Positions 1 through 5,844 are shown, numbered from the stretch's first letter. The stretch is DNA of 7,521 nt from CAYJAD01 sp964370835 (GCA_964370835.1 CAYJLO010000110.1:1-7521); one strand, 5' to 3'. Notes: generated by a model from the letters alone, not told the origin. Program-made: numbers and translations.

Positions 1-169
1 CCGTTACCACAGGACTTTTAAACACCTTATCAAGCGCAGGCACACTTACCACAGCTGAGCCAAGCTCTGTGAGGGATGCACCATACTTTTCAAGGTTTTG
101 TATACCAGACTTTTTACCAATGGCAAAAAGCGCATTGGCATATCGGCGAGCTATGACGGTGTCGGTCAA
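1..169 (-). CDS. atpH: ATP synthase F1 subunit delta, N-terminal part (partial)
   Basis: Delta subunit of the F1Fo ATP synthase, which joins the top of the F1 head to the peripheral b/b' stalk. The window holds the first 56 codons; the rest runs off the left edge. The translation begins TDTVIARRYANALFAIGKKSG after the start codon. The A-RRYA-ALF pattern is the hallmark of the AtpH N-terminus. The start is a TTG at 169-167: no ATG or GTG lies nearby in frame, and an AAAGGTGG Shine-Dalgarno sequence sits 7 bases upstream. The TTG overlaps the atpF stop as TTGA, so the two genes are probably translationally coupled. It is the third gene of an operon that in this family usually continues with alpha, gamma, beta and epsilon. 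Identification is firm from sequence pattern plus context. Confidence 0.93.
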   Translation of the reverse strand, partial: MTDTVIARRYANALFAIGKKSGIQNLEKYGASLTELGSAVVSVPALDKVFKSPVVT

Positions 170-723
170 TTGAGCACCACCTTTGTTAAGGAGTTATTAA
201 TGAGCTTGGTATGCTTTGCAGCGTCAAGCTTAGTCTCCAAAACTTTTTCCGCAGCGTCCACAATCTCATCGGCAATGGCAGCACGAACATCGGCCAAAAT
301 GGCGCGACCTTCATTTTCTGCCGTACGTCTGGCTGATACAATAATTTGCTCAGCTTGACGCTCTGCTTCTTCGATGATGGCGTTTCTCCCTGCTTCGGCT
401 TGCACCTTGCTCTCTTCGATGATGGCCGCACGTTCCTCACTAAGATTGGCTATGGAAGCCTCAAGCTTAGCAAGGTTTTCTTTGGCCTGTTCACGACGAG
501 CTTCAAGGTCGTCAAGCTCTTGGCGAATGCCTTCGCGCCTTCCTGTAAAAAAGGCGCAGGCTTTTTTGCCCACAGCCATGTACAGAATGGCAACAAAGAT
601 GGCAATATTGAGCATACGCCAAGCAAAGTTGTCCCAAGGCAATGGCCCTTCAGCTGCCAAAGCATTGCTTGCTCCAAGCAATACCAAGGCCAAGGCCAGC
701 CCTACACATCTACTTTTGCTCAA
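166..723 (-). CDS. atpF: ATP synthase Fo subunit b, with signal-peptide-like N-terminus
   Basis: Subunit b of the F1Fo ATP synthase, part of the peripheral stalk that holds F1 still against the rotor. The protein is 185 aa from the chosen start. Residues 1-24 look like a cleavable signal peptide: basic SKSR, a hydrophobic run, then SNALAAEG. A membrane helix follows at about 35-55 (WRMLNIAIFVAILYMAVG). From about 62 to 170 there is a long charged, alanine-rich coiled coil, as expected for b. The frame is open to a TTG at 729, but the AAAGGGGG Shine-Dalgarno sequence abuts that codon directly. The TTG at 723-721 is 6 bases away from it and is the better start. The stop TGA overlaps the atpH start. 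The extra signal peptide ahead of the anchor helix is, from memory, seen in deltaproteobacterial b subunits. It lies 106 bp downstream of atpF'. Confidence 0.93.
   Translation of the reverse strand: MSKSRCVGLALALVLLGASNALAAEGPLPWDNFAWRMLNIAIFVAILYMAVGKKACAFFTGRREGIRQELDDLEARREQAKENLAKLEASIANLSEERAAIIEESKVQAEAGRNAIIEEAERQAEQIIVSARRTAENEGRAILADVRAAIADEIVDAAEKVLETKLDAAKHTKLINNSLTKVVLN
177..184 (-). promoter_or_regulatory. Shine-Dalgarno site that fixes the TTG start of atpH
   Basis: Minus-strand AAAGGTGG lies inside the 3' end of atpF, 7 bases before the TTG at 169-167. This spacing supports the TTG as the true initiation codon and allows independent loading of ribosomes as well as coupling from atpF. 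Confidence 0.7.
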
Positions 724-729
724 AGTCAA

Positions 730-737
730 CCCCCTTT
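730..737 (-). promoter_or_regulatory. Shine-Dalgarno site that decides the atpF start
   Basis: Minus-strand AAAGGGGG at 737-730. It touches the TTG at 729-727, which is too close, and sits 6 bases from the TTG at 723-721, which is ideal. This shortens the protein by two residues relative to the longest open frame. Confidence 0.7.
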
Positions 738-800
738 ATATTCGGATGTGACGTCTAAACAAATAAGCGTACTTCCTTGCACTCTCTAAGCTCAGAGCGC

Positions 801-829
801 AAAAAAATCCACCACACGCCCAAGGCGTG
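801..829 (-). other. Hairpin in the b'-b intergenic gap, followed at a distance by a T-run
   Basis: On the minus strand CACGCC, loop TTG, then GGCGTG form a 6-bp GC-rich stem (829-824 with 820-815). It starts one base past the first base of the atpF' stop codon and so overlaps that codon. Seven T residues follow at 807-801, but 7 bases (TGGTGGA) separate them from the stem, which is too far for a standard intrinsic terminator. Seen directly: stem and T-run. Inferred: a processing, stabilising or partial-termination element that could set the ratio of b' to the downstream subunits. Confidence 0.4.
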
Positions 830-1246
830 CTAGCCCATGACGCGTGTGGCAAGCTTATCAGCTAAGCCACTAACTTGTTTTTTCAGTTCATTAAGCGTGG
901 CATCTGCCTCTGCACGGAAAGCTTCCTGTGCTTTAGCAAGCTCAGCTTGCGCTGTACGCCCTGCTGCGCTCACAATTTCCTGCTGCTGTTTAACACCTTC
1001 GCTACGAGCAGCGTCGCGCAAAGCAGAACCCTCTTGCCTTGCACGGGAAAGTTCGGCCTGATATGCATCAAGACGTTCTTGCGCTTCACGCTCAAAGCCA
1101 TCGGCAGCATCCACAAGACCGTCTACTTTTGCACGGCGTTCTTGTAAAATGGCGCGAATGGGGCGAATAAGCAACACGTTCAGCACATAGAGCGCAATGA
1201 AGAAATTCACCATTTGAATTAACATGGTGATGTTAAGATCAAGCAT
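830..1246 (-). CDS. atpF': ATP synthase Fo subunit b' (second b-type stalk subunit)
   Basis: Second b-type subunit, which pairs with AtpF to form a heterodimeric peripheral stalk, as in Desulfovibrio, cyanobacteria and chloroplasts. The 138-aa protein has one membrane helix at residues 8-28 (MLIQMVNFFIALYVLNVLLIRP), the conserved RPIRAILQERRAKVDG turn into the cytoplasm, and then an alanine/glutamate/lysine-rich helix to the end, typical of b'. It has no signal peptide, unlike the downstream b. ATG at 1246 is preceded by AGGAGGG with a 4-base spacer, a strong start. It is the first gene of the operon. No a or c subunit lies upstream, which fits Desulfovibrio, where the atpB/atpE pair is encoded at another locus. 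Stop is TAG. Confidence is high for a b-type subunit and slightly lower for the b' label, which rests on order and length. Confidence 0.92.
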   Translation of the reverse strand: MLDLNITMLIQMVNFFIALYVLNVLLIRPIRAILQERRAKVDGLVDAADGFEREAQERLDAYQAELSRARQEGSALRDAARSEGVKQQQEIVSAAGRTAQAELAKAQEAFRAEADATLNELKKQVSGLADKLATRVMG

Positions 1247-1297
1247 TTCACCCTCCTGAATAAATAAATGTGAAAAATCCTATTATCGCTCTTTTTT

Positions 1298-1324
1298 TGT
1301 ATAGGAAAAAGGCCTTGCTGTCAA
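1298..1324 (-). promoter_or_regulatory. Candidate sigma-70 promoter of the ATP synthase operon
   Basis: On the minus strand a perfect TTGACA (1324-1319) is followed after 15 bases by TATACA (1303-1298). The spacer is shorter than the preferred 17, which lowers confidence. It would give a 5' leader of about 45 bases before the atpF' ATG. It is the best promoter-like match in the upstream gap on this strand. Confidence 0.45.
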
Positions 1325-1411
1325 AGGGTATCACGCAAGAGATTGTTTCTTTTTGCACATAGTCTGGGGGGGACGATTTGTATGGGCATGGAATTTTTTA
1401 AGGAAATTTTG

Positions 1412-1437
1412 TACAAGTAGATGCTTTTTCACTTGTA
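1412..1437. repeat. Inverted repeat TACAAGT / ACTTGTA in AT-rich DNA
   Basis: Seven-base arms at 1412-1418 and 1431-1437 are perfect reverse complements with a 12-base centre. It lies about 90 bp upstream of the candidate atp promoter. It could be a protein-binding site or simply chance in AT-rich sequence. Confidence 0.3.
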
Positions 1438-1540
1438 AACATGTTGTTTATACTATTTTTTGAGGATGAGATAGCTACTATGCTTTTTTTGATGTTATTT
1501 ACAAATGCAAATATGATTATAGTTATAGTGTATAGTGTTA

Positions 1541-1742
1541 TGCGCCCCGCACTGGGGCAAAGTATTTCCAAAAGATATTTCTACTCCCTTTTTTATATCA
1601 TTATTATGTATTATCACGATATTTATCTGTTCTGCGCTCCCGTGCAGCACTAAGCATGTAAGGTAGCTTTTTGCTCGTGGCTCAGTGGCGTAACAATACG
1701 TCTATAACTCAATGCTTATTCATTATGCGCTCCCGCGCGGAG
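1541..1742. repeat. Three degenerate copies of a TGCGC(C/T)CCCG hairpin motif
   Basis: Copies begin at 1541 (TGCGCCCCGCACTGGGGC), 1633 (TGCGCTCCCGTGCAG) and 1726 (TGCGCTCCCGCGCGGAGGC). The first and third share TTATGCGC on the left and CAAAG or CAAGG on the right. Each folds: GCCCC/GGGGC in copy 1, CTGC/GCAG in copy 2, CTCC/GGAG in copy 3. The arms change together between copies 1 and 3, which is what a selected hairpin would do, though three copies are too few to prove it. Copy starts are about 92 and 93 bp apart. Confidence 0.4.
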
Positions 1743-1744
1743 GC

Positions 1745-1780
1745 AAGGGCCTCTTGGGGCTAGTTGCCCCGCCGGCCCTT
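1745..1780. repeat. Nested GC-rich hairpin
   Basis: Outer arms AAGGGCC (1745-1751) and GGCCCTT (1774-1780) enclose inner arms GGGGC (1756-1760) and GCCCC (1766-1770) with a TAGTT loop. Both stems are perfect Watson-Crick, so either strand could fold. No T-run follows on either side, so it is not a simple terminator. It directly precedes the larger folded element at 1801-1913. Confidence 0.55.
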
Positions 1781-1800
1781 ACAATCCCGCTCCCCCACAT

Positions 1801-1913
1801 AAGCCTGCTGTGGTCTATCCTTTCGGGACTCTCTGCTTGCTTTCGCTTCCAGAGGATTCCCTACAGGGCTTCGGTCTACAAGGTAGACCTTCGCGGCACA
1901 GCAACGGCTTTTT
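1801..1913 (+). ncRNA. Candidate structured RNA or multicopy element: closed multi-branched fold
   Basis: A long closing stem joins AAGCC+TGCTGTG (1801-1812) to CACAGCA (1897-1903), a 2-base bulge AC, and GGCTT (1906-1910): 12 base pairs. Inside are CTCTG/CAGAG (1831-1835 with 1850-1854), CCC/GGG with a TACA loop (1859-1868), and a perfect 7-bp hairpin GGTCTAC-AAG-GTAGACC (1873-1889). On the plus strand the closing stem runs into five T residues (1909-1913), like a terminator. A further small hairpin, CATC-CCGA-GATG, lies at 1915-1926. On the minus strand several loops become GAAA, so the transcribed strand is not settled. I do not recognise a known RNA family. It could be a small RNA, a leader element or a repeat dispersed in the genome. 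Confidence 0.4.
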
Positions 1914-2091
1914 ACATCCCGAGATGAACACAGATTTTCCAACTCAACACTTGCTTAAGCTACACGCCTCTCAATTATCATAATTAATCGTAATTTCATG
2001 CAGTGAAGTGGCCTTAGCAAACAATGACGTATACTAATTTCCATAAACAATAAAAAGCTCATTCGAAGCAGAAACAAGTCTGTGCAGTGCC

Positions 2092-2217
2092 GCAGGGCGA
2101 GACCTTGGCTCGTCCTGCCCCGAAGTACATCCTTTTGAGCGAAGCGAAAAAGAGGTACGGAGGGATGGCCACTGCCAAACTGAAAGGGGGGAGCCGGGGT
2201 TAGAAAGGGGCTGGCAG
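2092..2217 (+). other. Second structured GC-rich island
   Basis: GCAGGGCGAG (2092-2101) pairs with CTCGTCCTGC (2109-2118) over 10 bp around a 7-base loop. The single non-Watson-Crick pair is G-U if the plus strand is transcribed but A-C on the minus strand, which favours a plus-strand RNA. Next, GTAC (2125-2128) pairs with GTAC (2155-2158) and encloses a CCTTTT/AAAA stem with bulges. CTGCCA (2172-2177) then pairs with TGGCAG (2212-2217) around a G-rich interior. A short direct repeat GAAGCCAC follows at 2224 and 2236. No known family recognised. Confidence 0.35.
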
Positions 2218-2289
2218 GGGGGCGAAGCCACCCATGAAGCCACTTTCAAAATAAACGAATACTAGGACATAAAATCTTTCATATCCCCG

Positions 2290-2382
2290 ATGGCGAAATT
2301 CTACGTCACCTCAAACCCAATGGCGAGGAATCTACGCTACCAAAACCCTAAAACAAAAAAATGGCGATAACCCTACGTTACC
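2290..2382. repeat. Three degenerate direct repeats of an ATGGCGA...CTACG..ACC unit
   Basis: Units of 21-22 bases at 2290-2310, 2320-2341 and 2361-2382 share ATGGCGA at the left, CTACG in the middle and ACC at the right, with 5-6 variable bases between. Starts are 30 and 41 bp apart. The third unit forms most of the kinase terminator stem. The first two can also fold on the minus strand, but with mismatches and no T-run. They look like decayed duplicates of a terminator-type hairpin. Confidence 0.6.
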
Positions 2383-2389
2383 GCCATTT
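2355..2389 (-). terminator. Intrinsic terminator of the FIST-histidine kinase operon
   Basis: On the minus strand AAATGGCG-G-TAAC pairs with GTTA-T-CGCCATTT: 13 pairs with one G-U, loop GTAGG, followed by a T-run (2361-2355). The odd pair is G-U only in the minus-strand RNA, which agrees with the direction of the gene. It starts 27 bases past the kinase stop codon. Confidence 0.88.
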
Positions 2390-2416
2390 CAAATAATACA
2401 AAAAACAACCCACCCA

Positions 2417-4498
2417 CTAATCCACAAGATACCTTTGCAGCTTATTAAGCATTTCACTGACATCCAATGGTTTTCCTAGATGGTCATCAAGCCCTGCATC
2501 CATGCATTTTTGAATATCTTCCTTAAACACATTGGCTGTCAACGCTATGATGGGCACTGTCTTGGCATAACCGGTATTCAAAGCGCGAATATCACGGGTG
2601 GCTTCATAGCCATCCTTGCGTGGCATATGAATATCCATAAGAATCACGTCATATTTGCCGGGATTGTCACGGATTTTTTCATAAGCAATCTGCCCATCTT
2701 CGGCTGTATCAATTTCTATGCCGGTGAATTCCAATATGGTTGCGGCGATTTCCCTATTGATTTCTACATCTTCCACCAAGAGTAAATGGAAGCCTTTAAA
2801 GCGACCTGCAAAATTTTCTTTGGGCGTAAAGTTCTTAGCTTCCAAGGTTTTACTGGAACCAAGACAAGTGTTCATGCAGTCCACCAAACGCGATGGGAAA
2901 ATGGGTTTGGTGATGGTTTGATGTAAACCAACCTCTTGCACCTTAGCAATGGTCGCATGGTCCTTGGCATTGACAACACCCACCATGACCAAATTTTCAT
3001 CGTACTCACGCAGACGCGGCACCAAAGCACACGCATCCATATCCGTAAGTGTATTGTCAATGAAAGCTAAGTGATACGGATTATCCACATTTTCCGTAAT
3101 GGCAGCCAAGGCTTGCGCGCCGCTGCTCACAGCATCACATGTGATACCATGGTTTTTAATCATATGCTCCAAGGCCGAACGCGTTCCGCTAACACCATCG
3201 ATGACCAGCACGCGCATCTTTTCTGGAGATTCTTGTAGTACGTATTTAACGGTGGGACTACCCTTCTCCGCCTGAATGGAAAAACTAAAGGTGGACCCAT
3301 CACCCTCATGAGATTGCAAAGTGATATCCCCGCCGAGAAGATTAACAATGCGCTTGGAAATGACGAGGCCAAGGCCAGTGCCACCAAATTTACGCGTTAT
3401 ACTGCTATCGGCTTGCATAAAGGGCTGGAACATGCGCTTTTGCTGCTCTTCGCTAATGCCTATGCCGGTGTCTGTGACGCTCACATCTATACGGCAAAAA
3501 TTCTCCGAAATATTTTGACAGGACACGGAAAGAGAAAGGGTTCCGTATTCGGGTGTAAATTTAGCGGCGTTGGAAAGAAAATTGGTGATGACCTGTGCAA
3601 TACGCTGCTCATCGGAGATAATATTCCAAGGGAAAAGACTATCCATATTCACAATGAAGTTTTGCTTTTTATTCTCCACCGTAAAGTTGACCACATTCAC
3701 CACTCGCATGAGCATGTTTTCTAAATCAAATTCCGTCATGGAAAGCTCAAACTTATTGGCTTCAATCTTGGACATGTCCAAAATATCATTGATGACACCA
3801 AGCAAGTGCGTAGATGCTTCGCCAATACGGTCAAAGCAGTAGTCTTTTCTTTCAAGGGAGGTGGCGTCGGAACCAATGCTTGTCATGCCAATGATGGCAT
3901 TCATGGGGGTGCGGATCTCGTGGCTCATATTGGCCAAGAAATTGGATTTGGCAAAGTTAGCCCTTTCGGCTTCTTCCTTGGCGAGCACCACGTCGGTTAA
4001 ATCATGGAACATGGCCATGACGCCCATATATACATCATTATCATCGCGCAGTGGCGAAAAACTCACAGCATAGTGTTTATTTTCGCCATTCATTTCGAGG
4101 CTTTTTTTCAAATTGATGGCTACGCCATTTTTAAGGCATTGCGCAAAAAGTGCATTAAGTTTTACACTGCGTTTTCCGAAGAGAAGTTTATCAAAAATTT
4201 CCTCGAAATACATACCTTGCAAGGGTTCCACATGAGCCGCATTAATATGTTCCAAAAACTTCTGCGTACAATAGAGCAACTCACCTTTACTGTCGAAAAC
4301 CAATCCGATTTCAGACATGTGGCTCAATAGTAGACTCAGATAAAGATCTTGCTTTTCCTTTTCCTTAAACAAAGATAAGGTTACATTTCGTTTGGCTTCC
4401 ACCGATTGGCGAGCTCTTTCAAGCATGGCCACATAGGTCTGATTTTGACGCATGAGGCGCTTATTTTCTTTTTGCAATAATTCCAGTTCTGTCTTCAT
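2417..4498 (-). CDS. Soluble hybrid histidine kinase: coiled coil-PAS-HisKA-HATPase-REC-REC
   Basis: A signalling kinase that autophosphorylates on histidine and relays phosphate through receiver domains. It is 693 aa from the ATG at 4498. Residues 1-50 form a charged coiled coil; about 55-170 a PAS-like sensor; 184-250 HisKA with the H-box NMSHEIRTPMN, phospho-site H193. The ATPase follows with N-box NFLSNAAKF (306-314), G1 DTGIGI (343-348) and G2 GGTGLGL (372-378). REC1 (about 428-545) keeps D434, D481 and K531 but has G435 for the second acidic residue and N510 for the conserved Thr/Ser, so it may be impaired. REC2 (about 570-690) is complete: E576, D577, D622, T654, K676. No Hpt domain and no membrane helix, so a cytoplasmic protein needing a separate phosphotransfer partner. 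The frame is open to an ATG at 4567, but those 23 residues overlap the FIST gene. The start at 4498 lies 4 bases after the FIST stop and lacks a good Shine-Dalgarno sequence, which suggests coupled translation. Confidence 0.93.
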   Translation of the reverse strand: MKTELELLQKENKRLMRQNQTYVAMLERARQSVEAKRNVTLSLFKEKEKQDLYLSLLLSHMSEIGLVFDSKGELLYCTQKFLEHINAAHVEPLQGMYFEEIFDKLLFGKRSVKLNALFAQCLKNGVAINLKKSLEMNGENKHYAVSFSPLRDDNDVYMGVMAMFHDLTDVVLAKEEAERANFAKSNFLANMSHEIRTPMNAIIGMTSIGSDATSLERKDYCFDRIGEASTHLLGVINDILDMSKIEANKFELSMTEFDLENMLMRVVNVVNFTVENKKQNFIVNMDSLFPWNIISDEQRIAQVITNFLSNAAKFTPEYGTLSLSVSCQNISENFCRIDVSVTDTGIGISEEQQKRMFQPFMQADSSITRKFGGTGLGLVISKRIVNLLGGDITLQSHEGDGSTFSFSIQAEKGSPTVKYVLQESPEKMRVLVIDGVSGTRSALEHMIKNHGITCDAVSSGAQALAAITENVDNPYHLAFIDNTLTDMDACALVPRLREYDENLVMVGVVNAKDHATIAKVQEVGLHQTITKPIFPSRLVDCMNTCLGSSKTLEAKNFTPKENFAGRFKGFHLLLVEDVEINREIAATILEFTGIEIDTAEDGQIAYEKIRDNPGKYDVILMDIHMPRKDGYEATRDIRALNTGYAKTVPIIALTANVFKEDIQKCMDAGLDDHLGKPLDVSEMLNKLQRYLVD

Positions 4499-4502
4499 AC
4501 TA

Positions 4503-5669
4503 TTAAGCTTTTTCGAACATACACACGGTAATGGAAAAGTTATGGAATCTGTTTTCAAGACCACCATGGGGCAATACCACCGGGCAAATTTCGCCCCGAC
4601 AGTACGACTGGTGAAAAGAAACAGTATTGTGTAGCATATCTAGAGCCATATGCGCCTCTGCCAAAAGATTACCGCCAAGAATAACACTGCGCCCACCACA
4701 GCCCATCACCAAGGCACCAAAAGTATTCTCTTTGTGCTCTTGTATGTCGGCCAAGACGCTTTGTGCGGTTTCTAAAATTTCCCCAGGATTTTGCAAAGCA
4801 AGATAAATGGATGCCCCTGTGGGCATGGCTCCGCCAAAATTTAAATGCTTTTCTGAAGTGACGCCCAAAACCTCACGGGCCACCATGGGGGTTCCATCAT
4901 TATAATCCACCAAAAAGGGTAATATGGTACCGGAATCGCGTAATTCTTGTGACGAAAGCCCCAAGGAATAAATATAATTCATCACCGGCATATCGTTGAC
5001 GGAAAAAACAGTATTCCCTTCAGACGCGGTGATAATAGCTTTCTTTCTTTGTAATGCATCGGGACGTAAGGAAATAAAATTAAAACGTGGCTTTACAGGC
5101 CCCTCAAAACAAAGCAAGGCCACAACATCTTCGAAAGCTTGCCCATTGTGAAAAACAAAGGTGCTTTCAGCTTCCACTGTGTGACTGGCGGCCATGCCGC
5201 CAAAAAGAGGTACATTGTCGGAAATTTCTGTGAAATATGAAGTAATTTCTTGACCGCTGATTTCTCGAGAAAAAGGCGCGCAAATGCAACAAAGAGCCGG
5301 TTTCCCCGTGAGCTGTTTTTGTATTTGAGCATAAGCATCGCGCAAAGCGCCGCGGGAATCTTCCCCCAAGGGGCGAGATAAGGCACAGGCAAAGGTAATT
5401 TCTTCACTCACCAGCACCACAAGCGTTAAGAGGCTTATATCAGCCTGCCCATCTCCACAGGAAGCAAGGGTGGTCATACCTATAACATCAAAGGGCAAAG
5501 CCTCACAAATGGCAGACACCACACCGCTAAGTACAGCGTCGGTATGACAAGTCATGAGACCCACAGCGGGTTTTTCACCAATGTCATCCAAAGGAAGTGC
5601 CTGCAAAATTTCTTGCACAGCATCCTGTGCATCATCAATTTCGTAAGTATGAACTACATACATTTGCAT
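4503..5669 (-). CDS. FIST domain sensor protein (FIST_N and FIST_C)
   Basis: A soluble protein of the FIST family, predicted in the literature to bind small ligands such as amino acids and often encoded with signalling proteins. It is 388 aa. The N-terminal FIST half spans about 30-190 (GLMTCHTDAVLSG, IGMTTLASCGDG, PLFGGMAAS). The FIST_C half spans about 215-385 and includes GCGGR (323-327), the RGEICPV segment near 358-364, and the terminal NRFHNFSITV motif (373-382). These are the usual conserved points of FIST_C. No signal peptide or membrane helix. The start is ATG at 5669, because AAAGGA lies 8 bases upstream; the frame runs on to a TTG at 5675, which would be too close to that site. It ends in tandem stops TAA TAG, 4 bases before the kinase. 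Inferred role: input protein for the kinase. The ligand is not visible from sequence. Confidence 0.9.
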   Translation of the reverse strand: MQMYVVHTYEIDDAQDAVQEILQALPLDDIGEKPAVGLMTCHTDAVLSGVVSAICEALPFDVIGMTTLASCGDGQADISLLTLVVLVSEEITFACALSRPLGEDSRGALRDAYAQIQKQLTGKPALCCICAPFSREISGQEITSYFTEISDNVPLFGGMAASHTVEAESTFVFHNGQAFEDVVALLCFEGPVKPRFNFISLRPDALQRKKAIITASEGNTVFSVNDMPVMNYIYSLGLSSQELRDSGTILPFLVDYNDGTPMVAREVLGVTSEKHLNFGGAMPTGASIYLALQNPGEILETAQSVLADIQEHKENTFGALVMGCGGRSVILGGNLLAEAHMALDMLHNTVSFHQSYCRGEICPVVLPHGGLENRFHNFSITVCMFEKA

Positions 5670-5677
5670 GGGCAAAA

Positions 5678-5683
5678 TCCTTT
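5678..5683 (-). promoter_or_regulatory. Shine-Dalgarno site that decides the FIST gene start
   Basis: Minus-strand AAAGGA at 5683-5678 lies 8 bases before the ATG at 5669-5667. The longer TTG start at 5675 would leave only 2 bases, and the ATG at 5663 would leave 14. Confidence 0.7.
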
Positions 5684-5693
5684 GAAGCTAGAT

Positions 5694-5735
5694 ATCATAA
5701 AGGGCACACTACACCCTGAGACAAAGTGGCGTCAA
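5694..5735 (-). promoter_or_regulatory. Candidate promoter of the FIST-kinase operon
   Basis: Minus-strand TTGACG (5735-5730) is followed after 16 bases by TGTAGT (5713-5708). A better -10 hexamer, TATGAT (5699-5694), lies further down with only a weak TTGTCT-like -35 at 19 bases. A promoter is expected here because a terminator lies upstream at 5811-5844, but which hexamers are used is unclear. Confidence 0.3.
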
Positions 5736-5810
5736 TAAAAAAGCATCCTCATCAACAGTATATAGTATGTCGTTTTTCCACAAATTCAAGACTTGGAGCC
5801 AAAATTTCAC

Positions 5811-5844
5811 AAAAAAAGCTCCCATGACCATGAGCCATGGGAGC
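5811..5844 (-). terminator. Intrinsic terminator after qmoD
   Basis: On the minus strand GCTCCCATG and CATGGGAGC form a perfect 9-bp stem (5844-5836 with 5826-5818) around a 9-base loop, followed at once by seven T residues (5817-5811). It lies 24 bases past the qmoD stop and separates the qmo cluster from the FIST-kinase unit. Confidence 0.9.

Larger units (their letters stand above)
1325..2354. other. One-kilobase intergenic region without a supported protein gene
   Basis: The stretch between the atp promoter and the kinase terminator holds no open frame with a start, Shine-Dalgarno sequence and composition like the neighbours. I saw no tRNA T-arm, tmRNA, SRP RNA or RNase P signature. It is a patchwork: AT-rich DNA (about 1380-1540, 1560-1630 and 1930-2085) alternating with GC-rich, hairpin-dense islands (about 1541-1560, 1630-1650, 1726-1927, 2085-2245). 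The structured islands are listed separately. Confidence 0.7.

Noticed and set aside
801..829. Intrinsic terminator between atpF' and atpF
   Set aside because: The T-run is 7 bases away from a 6-bp stem, and a complete stop here would silence the rest of the essential operon.
1441..1653. 70-codon hydrophobic plus-strand open frame
   Set aside because: Its hydrophobic look follows from T-rich DNA. No Shine-Dalgarno sequence lies before the ATG, and it crosses the first hairpin motif. A small membrane peptide cannot be fully excluded.
1712..1927. 71-codon plus-strand open frame beginning MLIHYALPRGGKG
   Set aside because: No Shine-Dalgarno sequence, no recognisable domain, and it runs straight through the hairpin-dense island. 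More likely a by-product of a structured element than a protein.
2034..2249. 71-codon minus-strand open frame over the second island
   Set aside because: Composition (Pro, Ser and Trp rich, no domain) and the absence of a ribosome site point to a chance frame in GC-rich structured DNA.
2290..2382. CRISPR array
   Set aside because: Only three degenerate units, unequal spacers of 9 and 19 bases, and one unit is part of a terminator stem. No cas gene.
1325..2400. tRNA, tmRNA, SRP RNA, RNase P RNA or 6S RNA in the gap
   Set aside because: I found no T-arm GTTCGA context, tmRNA ends, SRP GGAA core or RNase P conserved boxes on either strand by eye. A covariance-model search would be more sensitive.
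4499..4567. N-terminal extension of the histidine kinase to the ATG at 4567
   Set aside because: It lies wholly inside the FIST gene, adds no domain, and the internal ATG 4 bases after the FIST stop begins a sensible coiled coil.
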